Assembly: GCA_021809895.1 (NCBI GenBank)
Contig: JAJZJU010000020.1
Coordinates: 1 to 32,315 of the forward strand
From: a bacterium
Lineage (GTDB): Bacteria > Chloroflexota > Dormibacteria > Aeolococcales > Bog-877
DNA length: 32,315 nt
Direction of reading: 5' to 3'
The translations under genes were made by a program, and so were the position numbers. Of this stretch, positions 21,570 to 29,227 are shown in pieces (positions within the stretch are counted from its first letter, which is position 1; each line of letters starts with the position of its first letter). Under the pieces are notes generated by a model. That model ran no database searches, was not told where the DNA came from, and saw only the letters and a program-made list of their open reading frames with translations.

Positions 21570-23560
21570 CACAGGCCGTGTGGCGGACGGTGGGTCCCGA
21601 CCTCCTCGACCTGGCCAGCGGCGAACGGGATCGTCTGGCGCGAGAGTTCGGAGCCTGGTTGAGCCTTCTCCAAGATCCGTGCACGCTGGTGATCTGCAGC
21701 CGGCTTTGGGCCGAGTGCAAAGCGCCGCCGGAAGGCTCCGCGCTCGACCGCGCGCGAGTGGAAGGGATGGCCCTCGACCGTGCCGACCGGGGCGCCTACC
21801 GTCGGACCACCCACCTGGTCACGGACGGGGTGGACGAGTCCCTGGACCAGGCCCTGCTGATGTCGATGAGGCGCCACTGCCTGGTCGAAAGCGAGCGCAC
21901 GGACCAGATTCCGCCTCTGGCCGTCGGGCCGCTTCAGGAGCAGGCGCGACAGCTTCTGATCGGGGGCCGTCACCTCCACTCACTCCGGCTCTGCCGCCTG
22001 CCGACCGTGGAGGTCGGCCCGGGATGGCTGTGGAGCCTGTTGTGCGGCGCCGGAGAGTTCGACCTGGGGATCACCATAGCTCCCCGCGACCCCGCCCTCG
22101 CGGATCGCGATCTGCGGCTTCGACTGCGCGGCCTGCGGGCGCGAGAGCTGGCCGGCTCCCGCGACTCCCCGGACCCCAGGATCTCGGTGTTGGCGCGAGC
22201 CGCGGAGGGCCTGAGATTCGTGCTGGCAGAGGGCGAGGAGCGCCTGTTCGAGGTCGCGATGACGATCACCCTCGCGGCCAACTCCTGGACCGAGTTGGAA
22301 GCTGTGACGCGAGACTTCTGGGCCCGCTCAGCCGGCCTGCGGTCGGGGTGGACATCTGCCCGCTTCGACGAGTTCCCCGCTCGGCTGGAGTCGCTGGGAA
22401 GACCGCAACCCGGGCTCAGGCCGAAGATGCTCGTCAGCACGGGTGAGGTCTCCACCCTTTGGCCATGGTTCGGGCAACCTCACCTGCAAGCGGTTGACCG
22501 AAGTCTCGTCGGGACCCACAAGCGCACCGGCCAATGGCTGGGACTCGATCTGCATCGCGACCCCGGCCTGACCAATGCGAATCTGGCTGTGGTGGCATCG
22601 TCGGGAGCCGGCAAGTCTTACCTGGCGGGTCTGCTGGCAATGGAGGCGGTCCGGCGCGGCCAGGCGGTGGTGGTGGTGGACCCCGAGAACGAGCACGCCG
22701 TCTGGTGCGAGCATGCGGGCGGCACCTACATGGACGTTCTCAGTCCCGGGGCCGCCCGCTTCAATGTCTTGGAGATGGGTCCGTCGGTCGAGGCCCTGGC
22801 TGCCACAGCTGATCTGGTCGGCCTTCTCTGCGGGCCACTTGCGACCGCGGAGCGCTCAGCCCTGCTGGAGGTTGCGGGTGCGCTCATCGAGGAGATCCCA
22901 AAAAGGCGGCTTCCCGTTTTGGCGGACTGCCTGCCCCTACTCCAAGCTCACCCCAACGGGCGGGACCTGGCGACCCGATTGCGACCATGGGTGAATGGAG
23001 AGTCCGGCCAATTCTTCAGCAGCCCGGGCCGCGGACCGGAGGTCAGAGGGGTGCTGGCCCTGGGCATCCGCGGTCTCCCAGAGCCGTGGATCCGCCCGGC
23101 CACTCTGCTCATCTCATCCTGGCTGTGGCAGTGGGTCAAGGACCACCCGGGCGAAAAGCAGGTCATAGTTGATGAGGCGGGCCTGTTGGCCGATAGCCCC
23201 GCGCTTCAGCAGCTCATGGAACGCCTGGCCCGACGGGTGCGCAAGTACCAGGGATCTCTCATGCTGCTGACCCAGACCGGGGCGGACCTGACCGCCACCC
23301 GCTTCGGAGAGGTGATGGTGGTGAACTCAGCGACCCAGCTGCTCGGCAGCCAGAGCGAGGCCGGCGCCCGTCGCCTGCAGGACTCCCTGGCCTTGGACGA
23401 ACCAGACAGGCTCTTCCTCCAGCAGGCTGCTCGGGGTGAGTTCCTGCTGGTCTGTGGGTTGCAGCGGATCCCGTTGACCGTGGCCGCCCCTCCCATTTAC
23501 CACAGCTGGCTCACCAGAGCAACGTCGCAGCCGGCGGGGAGGCGGACCGGGGCAGCTTAG
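21566..23560 (+). CDS. VirB4/TraC-type ATPase (T4SS module B)
   Basis: This is a second secretion ATPase of 664 residues from GTG 21566, which overlaps the preceding stop as GTGA. The track's earlier start is in the shadow of the PrgI-like gene. The N-terminal half is a divergent VirB4 domain. The ATPase domain has Walker A SSGAGKS at 345-351 (Lys350), VVVVDPENEH just after (the family's D-P-x-x-E strand), Walker B KQVIVDEAG with Asp536-Glu537, and LMLLTQTGADL as the Gln sensor. It is about 90 residues shorter than the module A ATPase and clearly not a recent duplicate. It is followed at once by an unrelated unknown gene whose TAGAAT box overlaps this gene's TAG stop. Confidence 0.88.
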   Translation: MTQAVWRTVGPDLLDLASGERDRLAREFGAWLSLLQDPCTLVICSRLWAECKAPPEGSALDRARVEGMALDRADRGAYRRTTHLVTDGVDESLDQALLMSMRRHCLVESERTDQIPPLAVGPLQEQARQLLIGGRHLHSLRLCRLPTVEVGPGWLWSLLCGAGEFDLGITIAPRDPALADRDLRLRLRGLRARELAGSRDSPDPRISVLARAAEGLRFVLAEGEERLFEVAMTITLAANSWTELEAVTRDFWARSAGLRSGWTSARFDEFPARLESLGRPQPGLRPKMLVSTGEVSTLWPWFGQPHLQAVDRSLVGTHKRTGQWLGLDLHRDPGLTNANLAVVASSGAGKSYLAGLLAMEAVRRGQAVVVVDPENEHAVWCEHAGGTYMDVLSPGAARFNVLEMGPSVEALAATADLVGLLCGPLATAERSALLEVAGALIEEIPKRRLPVLADCLPLLQAHPNGRDLATRLRPWVNGESGQFFSSPGRGPEVRGVLALGIRGLPEPWIRPATLLISSWLWQWVKDHPGEKQVIVDEAGLLADSPALQQLMERLARRVRKYQGSLMLLTQTGADLTATRFGEVMVVNSATQLLGSQSEAGARRLQDSLALDEPDRLFLQQAARGEFLLVCGLQRIPLTVAAPPIYHSWLTRATSQPAGRRTGAA

Positions 23561-23563
23561 AAT
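23558..23563 (+). promoter_or_regulatory. Candidate leaderless promoter -10 box for the 198-residue protein
   Basis: TAGAAT is six bases before ATG 23570. The surrounding 16 bases are identical to those before the M20 gene, including the spacer and start codon. The TAG also ends the VirB4-like gene. Confidence 0.35.
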
Positions 23564-23569
23564 CAGGCG

Positions 23570-24166
23570 ATGGCCCGCGTCGTCTACTACCGCCTGCTCA
23601 ACGCCGGCCGTGCCAGCGAGAGTGACTGGGCGGTCGCGGTGTCCAAGCTGGCCTCGGCACGGTCATGGCGCTCGGACCCGGTCTGGCTTGCCACCGACCA
23701 CAGTCGCAGCCTATTCGAGTCCGAGTACCTGCGCCACCTGCGCCTGGACAGCGCGGAGCCGATCGTGGGGGCGGGCTTTGTGAAGCTGGCAGGTGATGAG
23801 ACAGACGCACTGGCCGTGTCCTTTGGGATGCTTCAGCTCACCCAAGAGCTCGGCGGCAGGGTGGTCGTGGAAGACCCGGATAATCCCATTCGCAAGCAGA
23901 GGCAGCTGGAGCTCATCGAGGGCCAGGTGGTCGGCCCTCGAACCATCGACGAGGTGATGGTCTCCGGGCCAATCTTCAAGCGGTTGCCACACGCGACCAT
24001 CACCTTCTACCCGCCCCGGTATAGGGGTCGCACCATGCCGGGGCCGTCCAGCCCGCCAGGCCTGTGGAGCTTTTCCCTCCAGGGCATGCGTGCCCATGCC
24101 TCGGGCTTCCTGGAGGCGGAAGCGGAGGCGATGCGGATCTATCGCGGGCTGCAGGCGATCGGCTGA
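23570..24166 (+). CDS. Unrecognised 198-residue soluble protein
   Basis: This is a mixed alpha/beta protein without signal peptide or membrane segments. It begins MARVVYYRLLNAGRASESDWAVAVSKLASA, has a central beta-rich part (VGAGFVKLAGDETDALAVSFGMLQLTQELGGRVVVEDPDNP) and ends with a conserved-looking GLWSFSLQGMRAHASGFLEAEAEAMRIYRGL helix. I do not recognise the family. ATG 23570 is set by the TTAGAATCAGGCGATG string. It sits between the module B ATPase and dtd, with four bases to the dtd GTG, so it is probably cotranscribed with dtd. The N-terminus could suit a nucleic-acid or nucleotide-related role, but nothing specific supports it. Confidence 0.65.
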   Translation: MARVVYYRLLNAGRASESDWAVAVSKLASARSWRSDPVWLATDHSRSLFESEYLRHLRLDSAEPIVGAGFVKLAGDETDALAVSFGMLQLTQELGGRVVVEDPDNPIRKQRQLELIEGQVVGPRTIDEVMVSGPIFKRLPHATITFYPPRYRGRTMPGPSSPPGLWSFSLQGMRAHASGFLEAEAEAMRIYRGLQAIG

Positions 24167-24170
24167 GCCC

Positions 24171-24641
24171 GTGCGCGCGATCGTCCAGAGGGTCGAGCGA
24201 GCGCAGGTGCGTGTCGACCAAGAGCTGGTGGGGGCGATCGGGCGGGGACTGCTGATCTACCTCGGCGTGGGCCCGCAGGATGACGAGCAGGTGGCGCGTC
24301 ATCTGGCTGAGCGGCTGGTTGGGCTGCGCATCTTCGCGGACGCCGCCGGAAGGATGAACCGCTCCCTGCTGGAAGTGGGTGGCGGGGCCCTGCTGGTCAG
24401 CCAATTCACCCTGTTCGCCGACCTCCGACGCGGGCACAGACCGTCCTTTATAAGCGCGGGCCCTCCGGACCTGGGCCAGCGGCTGTGCCAGCAAGTCGCC
24501 GGCGCTCTGTCGGTCCTGGGAGTAGACCCGGTCGCCCAGGGCAGCTTCGGCGCCCACATGACGGTGGACTCCCGCAACGACGGCCCCGTGACGATCGTGG
24601 CGAGTGCTGGCGAGCCCCCTTGGGCCGCCGACTGCGGATGA
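24171..24641 (+). CDS. dtd: D-aminoacyl-tRNA deacylase
   Basis: This enzyme hydrolyses D-aminoacyl-tRNAs (and glycyl-tRNA-Ala), keeping D-amino acids out of proteins. From GTG 24171 the protein is 156 residues, slightly over the typical length of about 145-150. Family motifs: MRAIVQRVERAQVRV start, GLLIYLGV, LRIFADAAGRMNRSLLEVGG, the active-site SQFTLFAD (77-84, Thr80) and the DGPVTIV Gly-cisPro element at 137-143. The track's start 27 codons earlier lies in the preceding gene and is rejected. Its position among T4SS genes is probably incidental. Confidence 0.93.
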   Translation: MRAIVQRVERAQVRVDQELVGAIGRGLLIYLGVGPQDDEQVARHLAERLVGLRIFADAAGRMNRSLLEVGGGALLVSQFTLFADLRRGHRPSFISAGPPDLGQRLCQQVAGALSVLGVDPVAQGSFGAHMTVDSRNDGPVTIVASAGEPPWAADCG

Positions 24642-24748
24642 GCTAACGCTGCCATACCACAGGTCGGATCGCTGGCTCTTTGCCGTCAACGCTGCGGAGC
24701 CAATCGATCCTCGGGCAAGTCGGGATTGAACAAATTGCGGCCGCACGC

Positions 24749-24762
24749 CCCTTCTGCAAGGG
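24749..24762. repeat. Hairpin CCCTT-CTGC-AAGGG
   Basis: This is a perfect five-base stem with a four-base loop, sharing its stem with the hairpin at 24845-24859. It directly follows the TGCGGCCGCA palindrome. Confidence 0.4.
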
Positions 24763-24784
24763 AGAGGTCAGTGCCACCGGTTTG

Positions 24785-24800
24785 ACGCCCCTCAGGGCGT
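24785..24800. repeat. Hairpin ACGCCC-CTCA-GGGCGT
   Basis: This is a perfect six-base stem with a CTCA loop. CGCCC eight bases downstream offers a competing partner for the 3' arm, an arrangement seen in switching RNAs. Confidence 0.4.
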
Positions 24801-24844
24801 GCTCTGGCGCCCGACTACCAACATAAGTGTCTAGAGACGGAACT

Positions 24845-24859
24845 GCCCTTACCAAGGGC
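24845..24859. repeat. Hairpin GCCCTT-ACC-AAGGGC
   Basis: This is a perfect six-base stem with a three-base loop, the second copy of the CCCTT/AAGGG stem. No T-run follows, so it is not an intrinsic terminator. Confidence 0.4.
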
Positions 24860-25102
24860 TCCTGGCGGACAGATCAGGTGCGATGTCATGCCAGCTTGGG
24901 GCCCCGATCTCCACCGACATTCTCCCGGTGCACTCACGACGGCGCTCAGCGACCAGCGCGCCTTCGCCAGACGGTTCGTTCGAATGGGGAGGAAGCGCGT
25001 CGCGAGCTCTCCCAGCCAGACGTCAGGACAGGCCAGGTGAGGCGGGGGAGAGCGACCTCCGCGTCGCGTCGCCACGGCGCTTCCCATGCCCGGGCCCCCG
25101 AG

Positions 25103-25342
25103 ATGGCTGAGCTCGACTCGCTGCTCAACTCCTGGGTGTTGCTCGCCCAAGGGCTGATCGGGAGCCTGGGAACTCTGGCCTTCGCCTGCGCGTTCATCTG
25201 GCGGGTGGTTGCCCCCAGCCCGCACAGCGCCATGGAGGCGCAGCGCTGGTTGGGCCGTATCGCGATCGGAACTCTGGGTGTGGAGCTGGCGGGGCTCCTC
25301 ACCCATGTGCTCCTGTCCGCGGTACCTCACACTCTCGGCTGA
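25103..25342 (+). CDS. Small two-TM VirB2-like membrane protein (T4SS module B)
   Basis: This 79-residue protein (MAELDSLLNSWVLLAQGLIGSLGTLAFACAFIWRVVAPSPHSAMEAQRWLGRIAIGTLGVELAGLLTHVLLSAVPHTLG) has two hydrophobic helices at about 11-34 and 49-72 and a polar turn containing QRW. That layout matches the QRR-containing turn of the module A small protein at 4835. It precedes a VirB6-like gene by four bases, as in module A. ATG 25103 is chosen because the longer track ORF is of poor composition upstream; the Shine-Dalgarno is weak. The pilin-like identity rests on topology and context. Confidence 0.65.
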   Translation: MAELDSLLNSWVLLAQGLIGSLGTLAFACAFIWRVVAPSPHSAMEAQRWLGRIAIGTLGVELAGLLTHVLLSAVPHTLG

Positions 25343-25346
25343 GTCC

Positions 25347-26258
25347 TTGCTCGCGGCGCTGCTGACGCTGCCCACGTTCGCGGTCAATCCGCTGGAGCTT
25401 CTGGACCGGCTGCTGGGCTCCGCCATGGCACAGTTCGTGCAGAGCGCTCGCACGGGGCTGGACCAGGATCTCAGGTCGTACCTCTTCTCGACCCATGACG
25501 TGGCGGGCCCGTCGCCGGCCACCCCTTTCACGAGCACCCCTGGGGTGGCCTCCGTCAACCATCTGCTGGTCATCGCCAGTGCAGCTCTGCTGCTCGGCGT
25601 TCTGCTCTACAGCGGCCTGCGCACCGTCATCAGCGCCGGCGGGCCGACTCCTCACCAACTCCAGGTGGTGCTGCCTCGCTCCCTGGGAGGGCTGACGATG
25701 GGGATCTTCAGCCTGCCCATGATTCAGCAGTTGATCGATCTCAACAATGCGCTCTGCCAGGTGCTGGTTGGGAGAGCCGCAGTCAATCTCGGGGATCTGC
25801 CGTGGACCAGCCCACTGAGCGGTCCCGCCATCACCTCGGCCGGCAACAATCTTTTCCTTTTGGTGTTCGCCGCGGCGCTGGCGGTCGCGGTGGTGGTGCT
25901 GGCCCTCGCCTACGTCGTCCGCTACACGTTGCTGGCGGTGCTGTGTGCGAGCGCACCCATGGCCGCCCTCTGCTGGACGCTTCCCGAGACCCGTGGCTTC
26001 GCCCGGCAGTGGGGAAGGCTGTTCACGGTGTCCCTCTTCATGCAGGTGGGCCAGCTGCTGGTCCTGCGGGTGGCCACCACGCTGGCCTTCGCGCCCGGAA
26101 AGGGCCTGGCGGGAATGCTTTACGCGTTCGCTTCCCTGTACTTGATGCTGCGGGTGCCGGGGGCCCTCAACGTGGCGACCCACTACGGCACCAGCTTGGA
26201 ATCCAGCGGACGGCGCTGGAGCCGGGCGGTGCGCCATCTGGCGGTTGATGCGGTCTGA
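25347..26258 (+). CDS. VirB6/TrbL-like channel protein (T4SS module B)
   Basis: This 303-residue polytopic membrane protein has hydrophobic segments near residues 73-92, 112-128, 165-205, 216-246 and 253-271. The segment RYTLLAVLCASAPMAALCWTLPETRGFARQWGRLFTVSLFMQVGQLLVL is the TrbL/VirB6 core and aligns by eye with RYLVLAILAGCSSLAFVLLGLPGGRGLFNRYWR of module A. It lacks the large Cys-rich loop and the soluble tail of that protein. TTG 25347, four bases after the preceding stop, is the best start; the track's earlier start is a shadow. It is the last plus-strand gene, converging on the polyamine operon. Confidence 0.8.
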   Translation: MLAALLTLPTFAVNPLELLDRLLGSAMAQFVQSARTGLDQDLRSYLFSTHDVAGPSPATPFTSTPGVASVNHLLVIASAALLLGVLLYSGLRTVISAGGPTPHQLQVVLPRSLGGLTMGIFSLPMIQQLIDLNNALCQVLVGRAAVNLGDLPWTSPLSGPAITSAGNNLFLLVFAAALAVAVVVLALAYVVRYTLLAVLCASAPMAALCWTLPETRGFARQWGRLFTVSLFMQVGQLLVLRVATTLAFAPGKGLAGMLYAFASLYLMLRVPGALNVATHYGTSLESSGRRWSRAVRHLAVDAV

Positions 26259-26302
26259 GCCTGATGGGCCAGCGCGAGGTGGCCGGTCCGCCCGGGCAAA
26301 GC

Positions 26303-27577
26303 TCAGGAGTCGAACCCGATCCCCAGCCGGTCCAGGGCGCTGAGGACGGGACCCCTCCGGCCGGTGCGATCCGCCCTGGTCATGGCCGACTGAACAAGGG
26401 CGAGGCTGGCTGCGCGCAGCGGCTCCGGTGGAAATGGGAACGGACGCTCCCGCACGAACCTCAGGCTGAGGAGCGGCGAACCAGGATCGAGCAGGCGGTC
26501 CGCCAGGGTCCGGGCGGCAAACCGGCTGGCGGCGACCCCAAGCCCGGTGTAGCCCAGCGCGTAGACCACGCGCCCCCCGAGGGCAGACCCGAAGGTGCAT
26601 GTGAACCGGGTGGTGGAGGCGATGGGGCCACCCCACCTGCTTGAGAAGGCGAGCTCCCTCAGCATCGGAAACATCTGCTGGAACTGCTCTTCCAGTCGAC
26701 GGTAGGTCTGGGGCCGGTGGTCCAGCTCCGGCCCGACCCTGCCGCCAAAGTGATAGATGGCGTCGTAGCCGCCCCAGAGGATGCGGTCATCGCGAGTGAG
26801 CCGGAAGTAATGGAAGTGGTTGCTGTGGGTGGCTGCCCCCTCGCGCCTCTCCCAGCCAATCGAGCTTCGCTGCGACCGGCTGAGAGGCTCGGAGACCAGC
26901 ACGTAGTCATAGACCGGAACGAAGCTGGCTTTGAGCCGGCGCAGCAGCTGCCCGCTGTAGGCGTTGGTGGCCAGGATCGTCCGCGCCGCCCGCACCGAGC
27001 CCTGCCTCGTGAGCAACTCGACTCCGCCGGGCCTCGGCTCGATCCGCTCAACGCGGGTCCGCTCCCAGATGGTGGCACCCATCTCGACCGCCACTCGACG
27101 CAGGCCCCGGGCCAGCCTGGCTGGGTTCAGGATCGCGGCCTCGGGGCTGAACAGCGCTCCCATGATCGCGGGCGAATGCAGCCGAGCCTGGGCTGCGTCA
27201 GCACTCAGCAGATCCGCCACGGCTCCAATCCGCGAGCGATCCTCGAACTCGGCTCTCAGGAGGTCATACTGCCAGGGAGCGGTGGCGACCTCCAAAACGC
27301 CGTTGTGCTCGAAGTCGCAGTCGATCTCGTGCTCTTCGATGAACTCGGCCAACCCCCAGAAGTTCTCCCGGCCGAGCCGCTCCAACTCATCGATCTCGTC
27401 GGGGAAATGCCGAAGGCCGTTGGCGTAGCCATGGGTCAGGCTGGGTTCGCAAAAGCCCCCGTTACGACCACTGGCGCCGTAGCCGACCACCTCCTGCTCC
27501 AGGACGGCAACCCTGAGCGTTGGATTTCGGCCACAGATCTCGATCGCGGTCCAGAGCCCCGTGAAGCCTCCGCCCAC
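26303..27577 (-). CDS. FAD-dependent amine oxidoreductase (PuuB/DAO family)
   Basis: This is a flavoprotein of the glycine/D-amino-acid oxidase superfamily, probably oxidising an amine such as gamma-glutamylputrescine. The nucleotide-binding motif is VGGGFTGLWTAIE at the very start of the listed ORF. It is followed by GYGASGRNGGF, typical of the PuuB group, then a C-terminal GGPIASTTRFTCTFG...VVYALGYTGLGVAAS FAD-binding end. The listed GTG cuts off the first beta strand. The same frame stays open upstream and reads PSFWLRQDPYRPGSPLSGPADVDIAIV, the expected family N-terminus. No ATG/GTG/TTG exists there; CTG 27709 or CTG 27685 would be needed, or a frameshift has occurred. A perfect Shine-Dalgarno (27719-27728) lies upstream. 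It is the last gene of the pucR-aminotransferase-dehydrogenase operon. Confidence 0.87.
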   Translation of the reverse strand: MGGGFTGLWTAIEICGRNPTLRVAVLEQEVVGYGASGRNGGFCEPSLTHGYANGLRHFPDEIDELERLGRENFWGLAEFIEEHEIDCDFEHNGVLEVATAPWQYDLLRAEFEDRSRIGAVADLLSADAAQARLHSPAIMGALFSPEAAILNPARLARGLRRVAVEMGATIWERTRVERIEPRPGGVELLTRQGSVRAARTILATNAYSGQLLRRLKASFVPVYDYVLVSEPLSRSQRSSIGWERREGAATHSNHFHYFRLTRDDRILWGGYDAIYHFGGRVGPELDHRPQTYRRLEEQFQQMFPMLRELAFSSRWGGPIASTTRFTCTFGSALGGRVVYALGYTGLGVAASRFAARTLADRLLDPGSPLLSLRFVRERPFPFPPEPLRAASLALVQSAMTRADRTGRRGPVLSALDRLGIGFDS

Positions 27578-27718
27578 GATGGCGATGTCGACATCGGCTG
27601 GCCCTGACAGAGGTGAGCCCGGGCGATAAGGATCCTGGCGCAGCCAGAAACTAGGGCCGGGATCGAATGGACCAGGTTGTGTCAGGTCGATCTCAGCACA
27701 CCCATTCAGCCAGCCGGC

Positions 27719-27728
27719 TCACCTCCTT
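27719..27728 (-). promoter_or_regulatory. Perfect Shine-Dalgarno before the FAD oxidoreductase
   Basis: AAGGAGGTGA on the minus strand is fully complementary to the 16S rRNA 3' end and follows the dehydrogenase stop by five bases. It clearly serves the FAD gene, but every canonical start at a usable distance leads into a frame that stops within ten codons. Confidence 0.6.
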
Positions 27729-27733
27729 GGTGC

Positions 27734-29179
27734 TCAGTCAAGAGCGACCATGACGTGCTTGATCCTGGTGTATTCCTCAAAGGAGTAGGAGGAGAGATCC
27801 TTGCCGTACCCACTCTGCTTGAAGCCGCCGTGGGGCATCTCGCTCACCAGCACGATGTGGGTGTTGACCCATACGGTGCCGAAGTTGAGCCGCCTGGAGA
27901 CCCTCATCGCTCGCCCCACATCCCGGGTCCAGACCGAAGCCGCCAGCCCGTAGTCGACGTCGTTGGCCCAGGCGATAGCGGTCTCCTCGTCGGAGAACCG
28001 CTGGACCGTGATCACCGGCCCGAAGACCTCGCGCTGCACGATCTCCGAACTCTGTCCCTCGGGGAGCACCACGGTCGGCTGGTACCAGTAGCCCGGCTGG
28101 CCGATGACGGCCCCCCCCGCCAGTACCTGCCCCCCGCCGGCTACCGCCCGATCGACGAACCCGCCGACACGCTCCAGCTGCTCCGAGGACACCACCGGGC
28201 CCATCTCGGTGGCCGGGTCCGAGGGATCTCCCACCCTGAGACCGTCCACGGCGGGCAGGAGCTCGGCCACGAAGTCCTCGTAACGACGATCCGAGACCAG
28301 CACCCGCGCCGCCGCGGTGCAGTCCTGCCCGGAGTTGAAGAACGCCCCGACCTTGATCCCCTCGACGGTCGCCTCCACGTCACAGTCGTCGAAGACCACC
28401 ACCGGCGCCTTTCCCCCCAGCTCCAGGTGGACCCGCTTCAGTGTTTGCGAGGCCGCCTTGGCGACCTCCTTGCCGGTGCCAACATCGCCGGTCAACGACA
28501 CCATCCCTACCCCGGGGTGGCGGACAATCCCGGCCCCCACTGGCTCCCCGTCCCCGGTGATGACGTTCAGCACCCCGGGAGGCAGCACCTCCGCCGCCAG
28601 CTCCGCCAGGCGGAGGGCTGTCAGCGGTGTCCATTCGGAGGGCTTGAGCACAACCGTGTTGCCGGCCGCGAGGGCCGGGCCGAGCTTCCAGACAGCCATC
28701 TGAAGGGGGTAGTTCCACGGTGCGATCGATCCCACCACCCCGACCGGCTCGCGGCGGATCATGCTGGTGAATCCGGCTGCGTACTCTCCGGCGGACCTGC
28801 CCTCCAAACAGCGCGCCGCCGAGGCGAAGAAGCGCAGCGCGTCGACGGTCGGGGGAATCTCCTCGGAAAGAGTGGGGGAGATCGGCTTGCCGACGTTCTG
28901 GGACTCGAGTTGGGCCAGCTCCTCGCCATGCTCCTCGACCAGCGCGGCCAGGCGCAGCAGCGCCAGGCTGCGCTCCTTCGGAGGCGCCTCGCCCCAGCCC
29001 GCGTCAAAGGCCCGGCGGGCCGCCTGCACGGCCCGGTCGACGTCTACCTCAGATCCTCTGGGAGTGTGCGCGATCACCTCGCCGGTGGCGGGGTTGAACA
29101 CCTCCTGGAGCTGGTCGCCGGCGCTCTCCACCCAGGCGCCGCCGATGAAGATCTTCCTGAGCTTCTCACTCATGGCCAT
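27734..29179 (-). CDS. Aldehyde dehydrogenase, probably gamma-aminobutyraldehyde dehydrogenase
   Basis: This 481-residue NAD(P)-dependent enzyme would oxidise 4-aminobutanal to GABA. Catalytic features: Asn156 in APWNYP, Glu253 in HLELGGKAP, and nucleophile Cys287 in [13 protein letters not shown]. The C-terminal [42 protein letters not shown] closely follows the PatD/Prr-type signature (SEMPHGG, GYGKD). The start is ATG 29179 or ATG 29173; GAGGAGG at 29184-29190 serves either. It lies 48 bases after the aminotransferase stop and five bases before the Shine-Dalgarno of the FAD gene. The product would feed the GABA aminotransferase encoded just upstream. Confidence 0.9.
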   Translation of the reverse strand: MAMSEKLRKIFIGGAWVESAGDQLQEVFNPATGEVIAHTPRGSEVDVDRAVQAARRAFDAGWGEAPPKERSLALLRLAALVEEHGEELAQLESQNVGKPISPTLSEEIPPTVDALRFFASAARCLEGRSAGEYAAGFTSMIRREPVGVVGSIAPWNYPLQMAVWKLGPALAAGNTVVLKPSEWTPLTALRLAELAAEVLPPGVLNVITGDGEPVGAGIVRHPGVGMVSLTGDVGTGKEVAKAASQTLKRVHLELGGKAPVVVFDDCDVEATVEGIKVGAFFNSGQDCTAAARVLVSDRRYEDFVAELLPAVDGLRVGDPSDPATEMGPVVSSEQLERVGGFVDRAVAGGGQVLAGGAVIGQPGYWYQPTVVLPEGQSSEIVQREVFGPVITVQRFSDEETAIAWANDVDYGLAASVWTRDVGRAMRVSRRLNFGTVWVNTHIVLVSEMPHGGFKQSGYGKDLSSYSFEEYTRIKHVMVALD

Positions 29180-29183
29180 CGAA

Positions 29184-29190
29184 CCTCCTC
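29184..29190 (-). promoter_or_regulatory. Ribosome binding site for the aldehyde dehydrogenase
   Basis: GAGGAGG on the minus strand is four bases from ATG 29179 and ten from ATG 29173, so the two alternative starts cannot be separated by it. Confidence 0.5.
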
Positions 29191-29227
29191 CGCCAGGTTT
29201 GATTCGGAGCAGAGCGCACCGCCGGCC

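Larger units (their letters stand above)
24642..25102. other. 461-base gap without a convincing gene; hairpin-rich, possible structured RNA or element remnant
   Basis: No ORF here looks protein-like with confidence, though a 70-codon minus-strand ORF (24643-24855) is open. The first 220 bases hold several perfect inverted repeats: TGCGGCCGCA (24736-24745), CCCTT-CTGC-AAGGG (24749-24762), ACGCCC-CTCA-GGGCGT (24785-24800) and GCCCTT-ACC-AAGGGC (24845-24859). The first and last hairpins share the CCCTT/AAGGG stem. CGCCC at 24808-24812 could pair alternatively with GGGCG of the middle hairpin. This could be a 5' leader or small RNA for the module B membrane genes, or the remains of a palindrome-ended mobile element. 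I found no match to a riboswitch class I know. Confidence 0.4.

Noticed and set aside
24758-24812. Glycine-riboswitch-like fragments (GGGAGAGG, CTCAGG)
   Set aside because: The conserved core of that aptamer is absent and the downstream gene is a T4SS membrane protein. I kept only the neutral call of a structured region.
24970-24990. tRNA T-loop-like GGTTCGTTCGAATGG
   Set aside because: No acceptor stem, D-arm or anticodon arm can be folded around it on either strand.
25299-26636. 445-codon minus-strand ORF opposite the VirB6-like gene
   Set aside because: It is antisense to a clear membrane protein with a TrbL-type core; the translation is Arg/Gln/Gly-rich noise.
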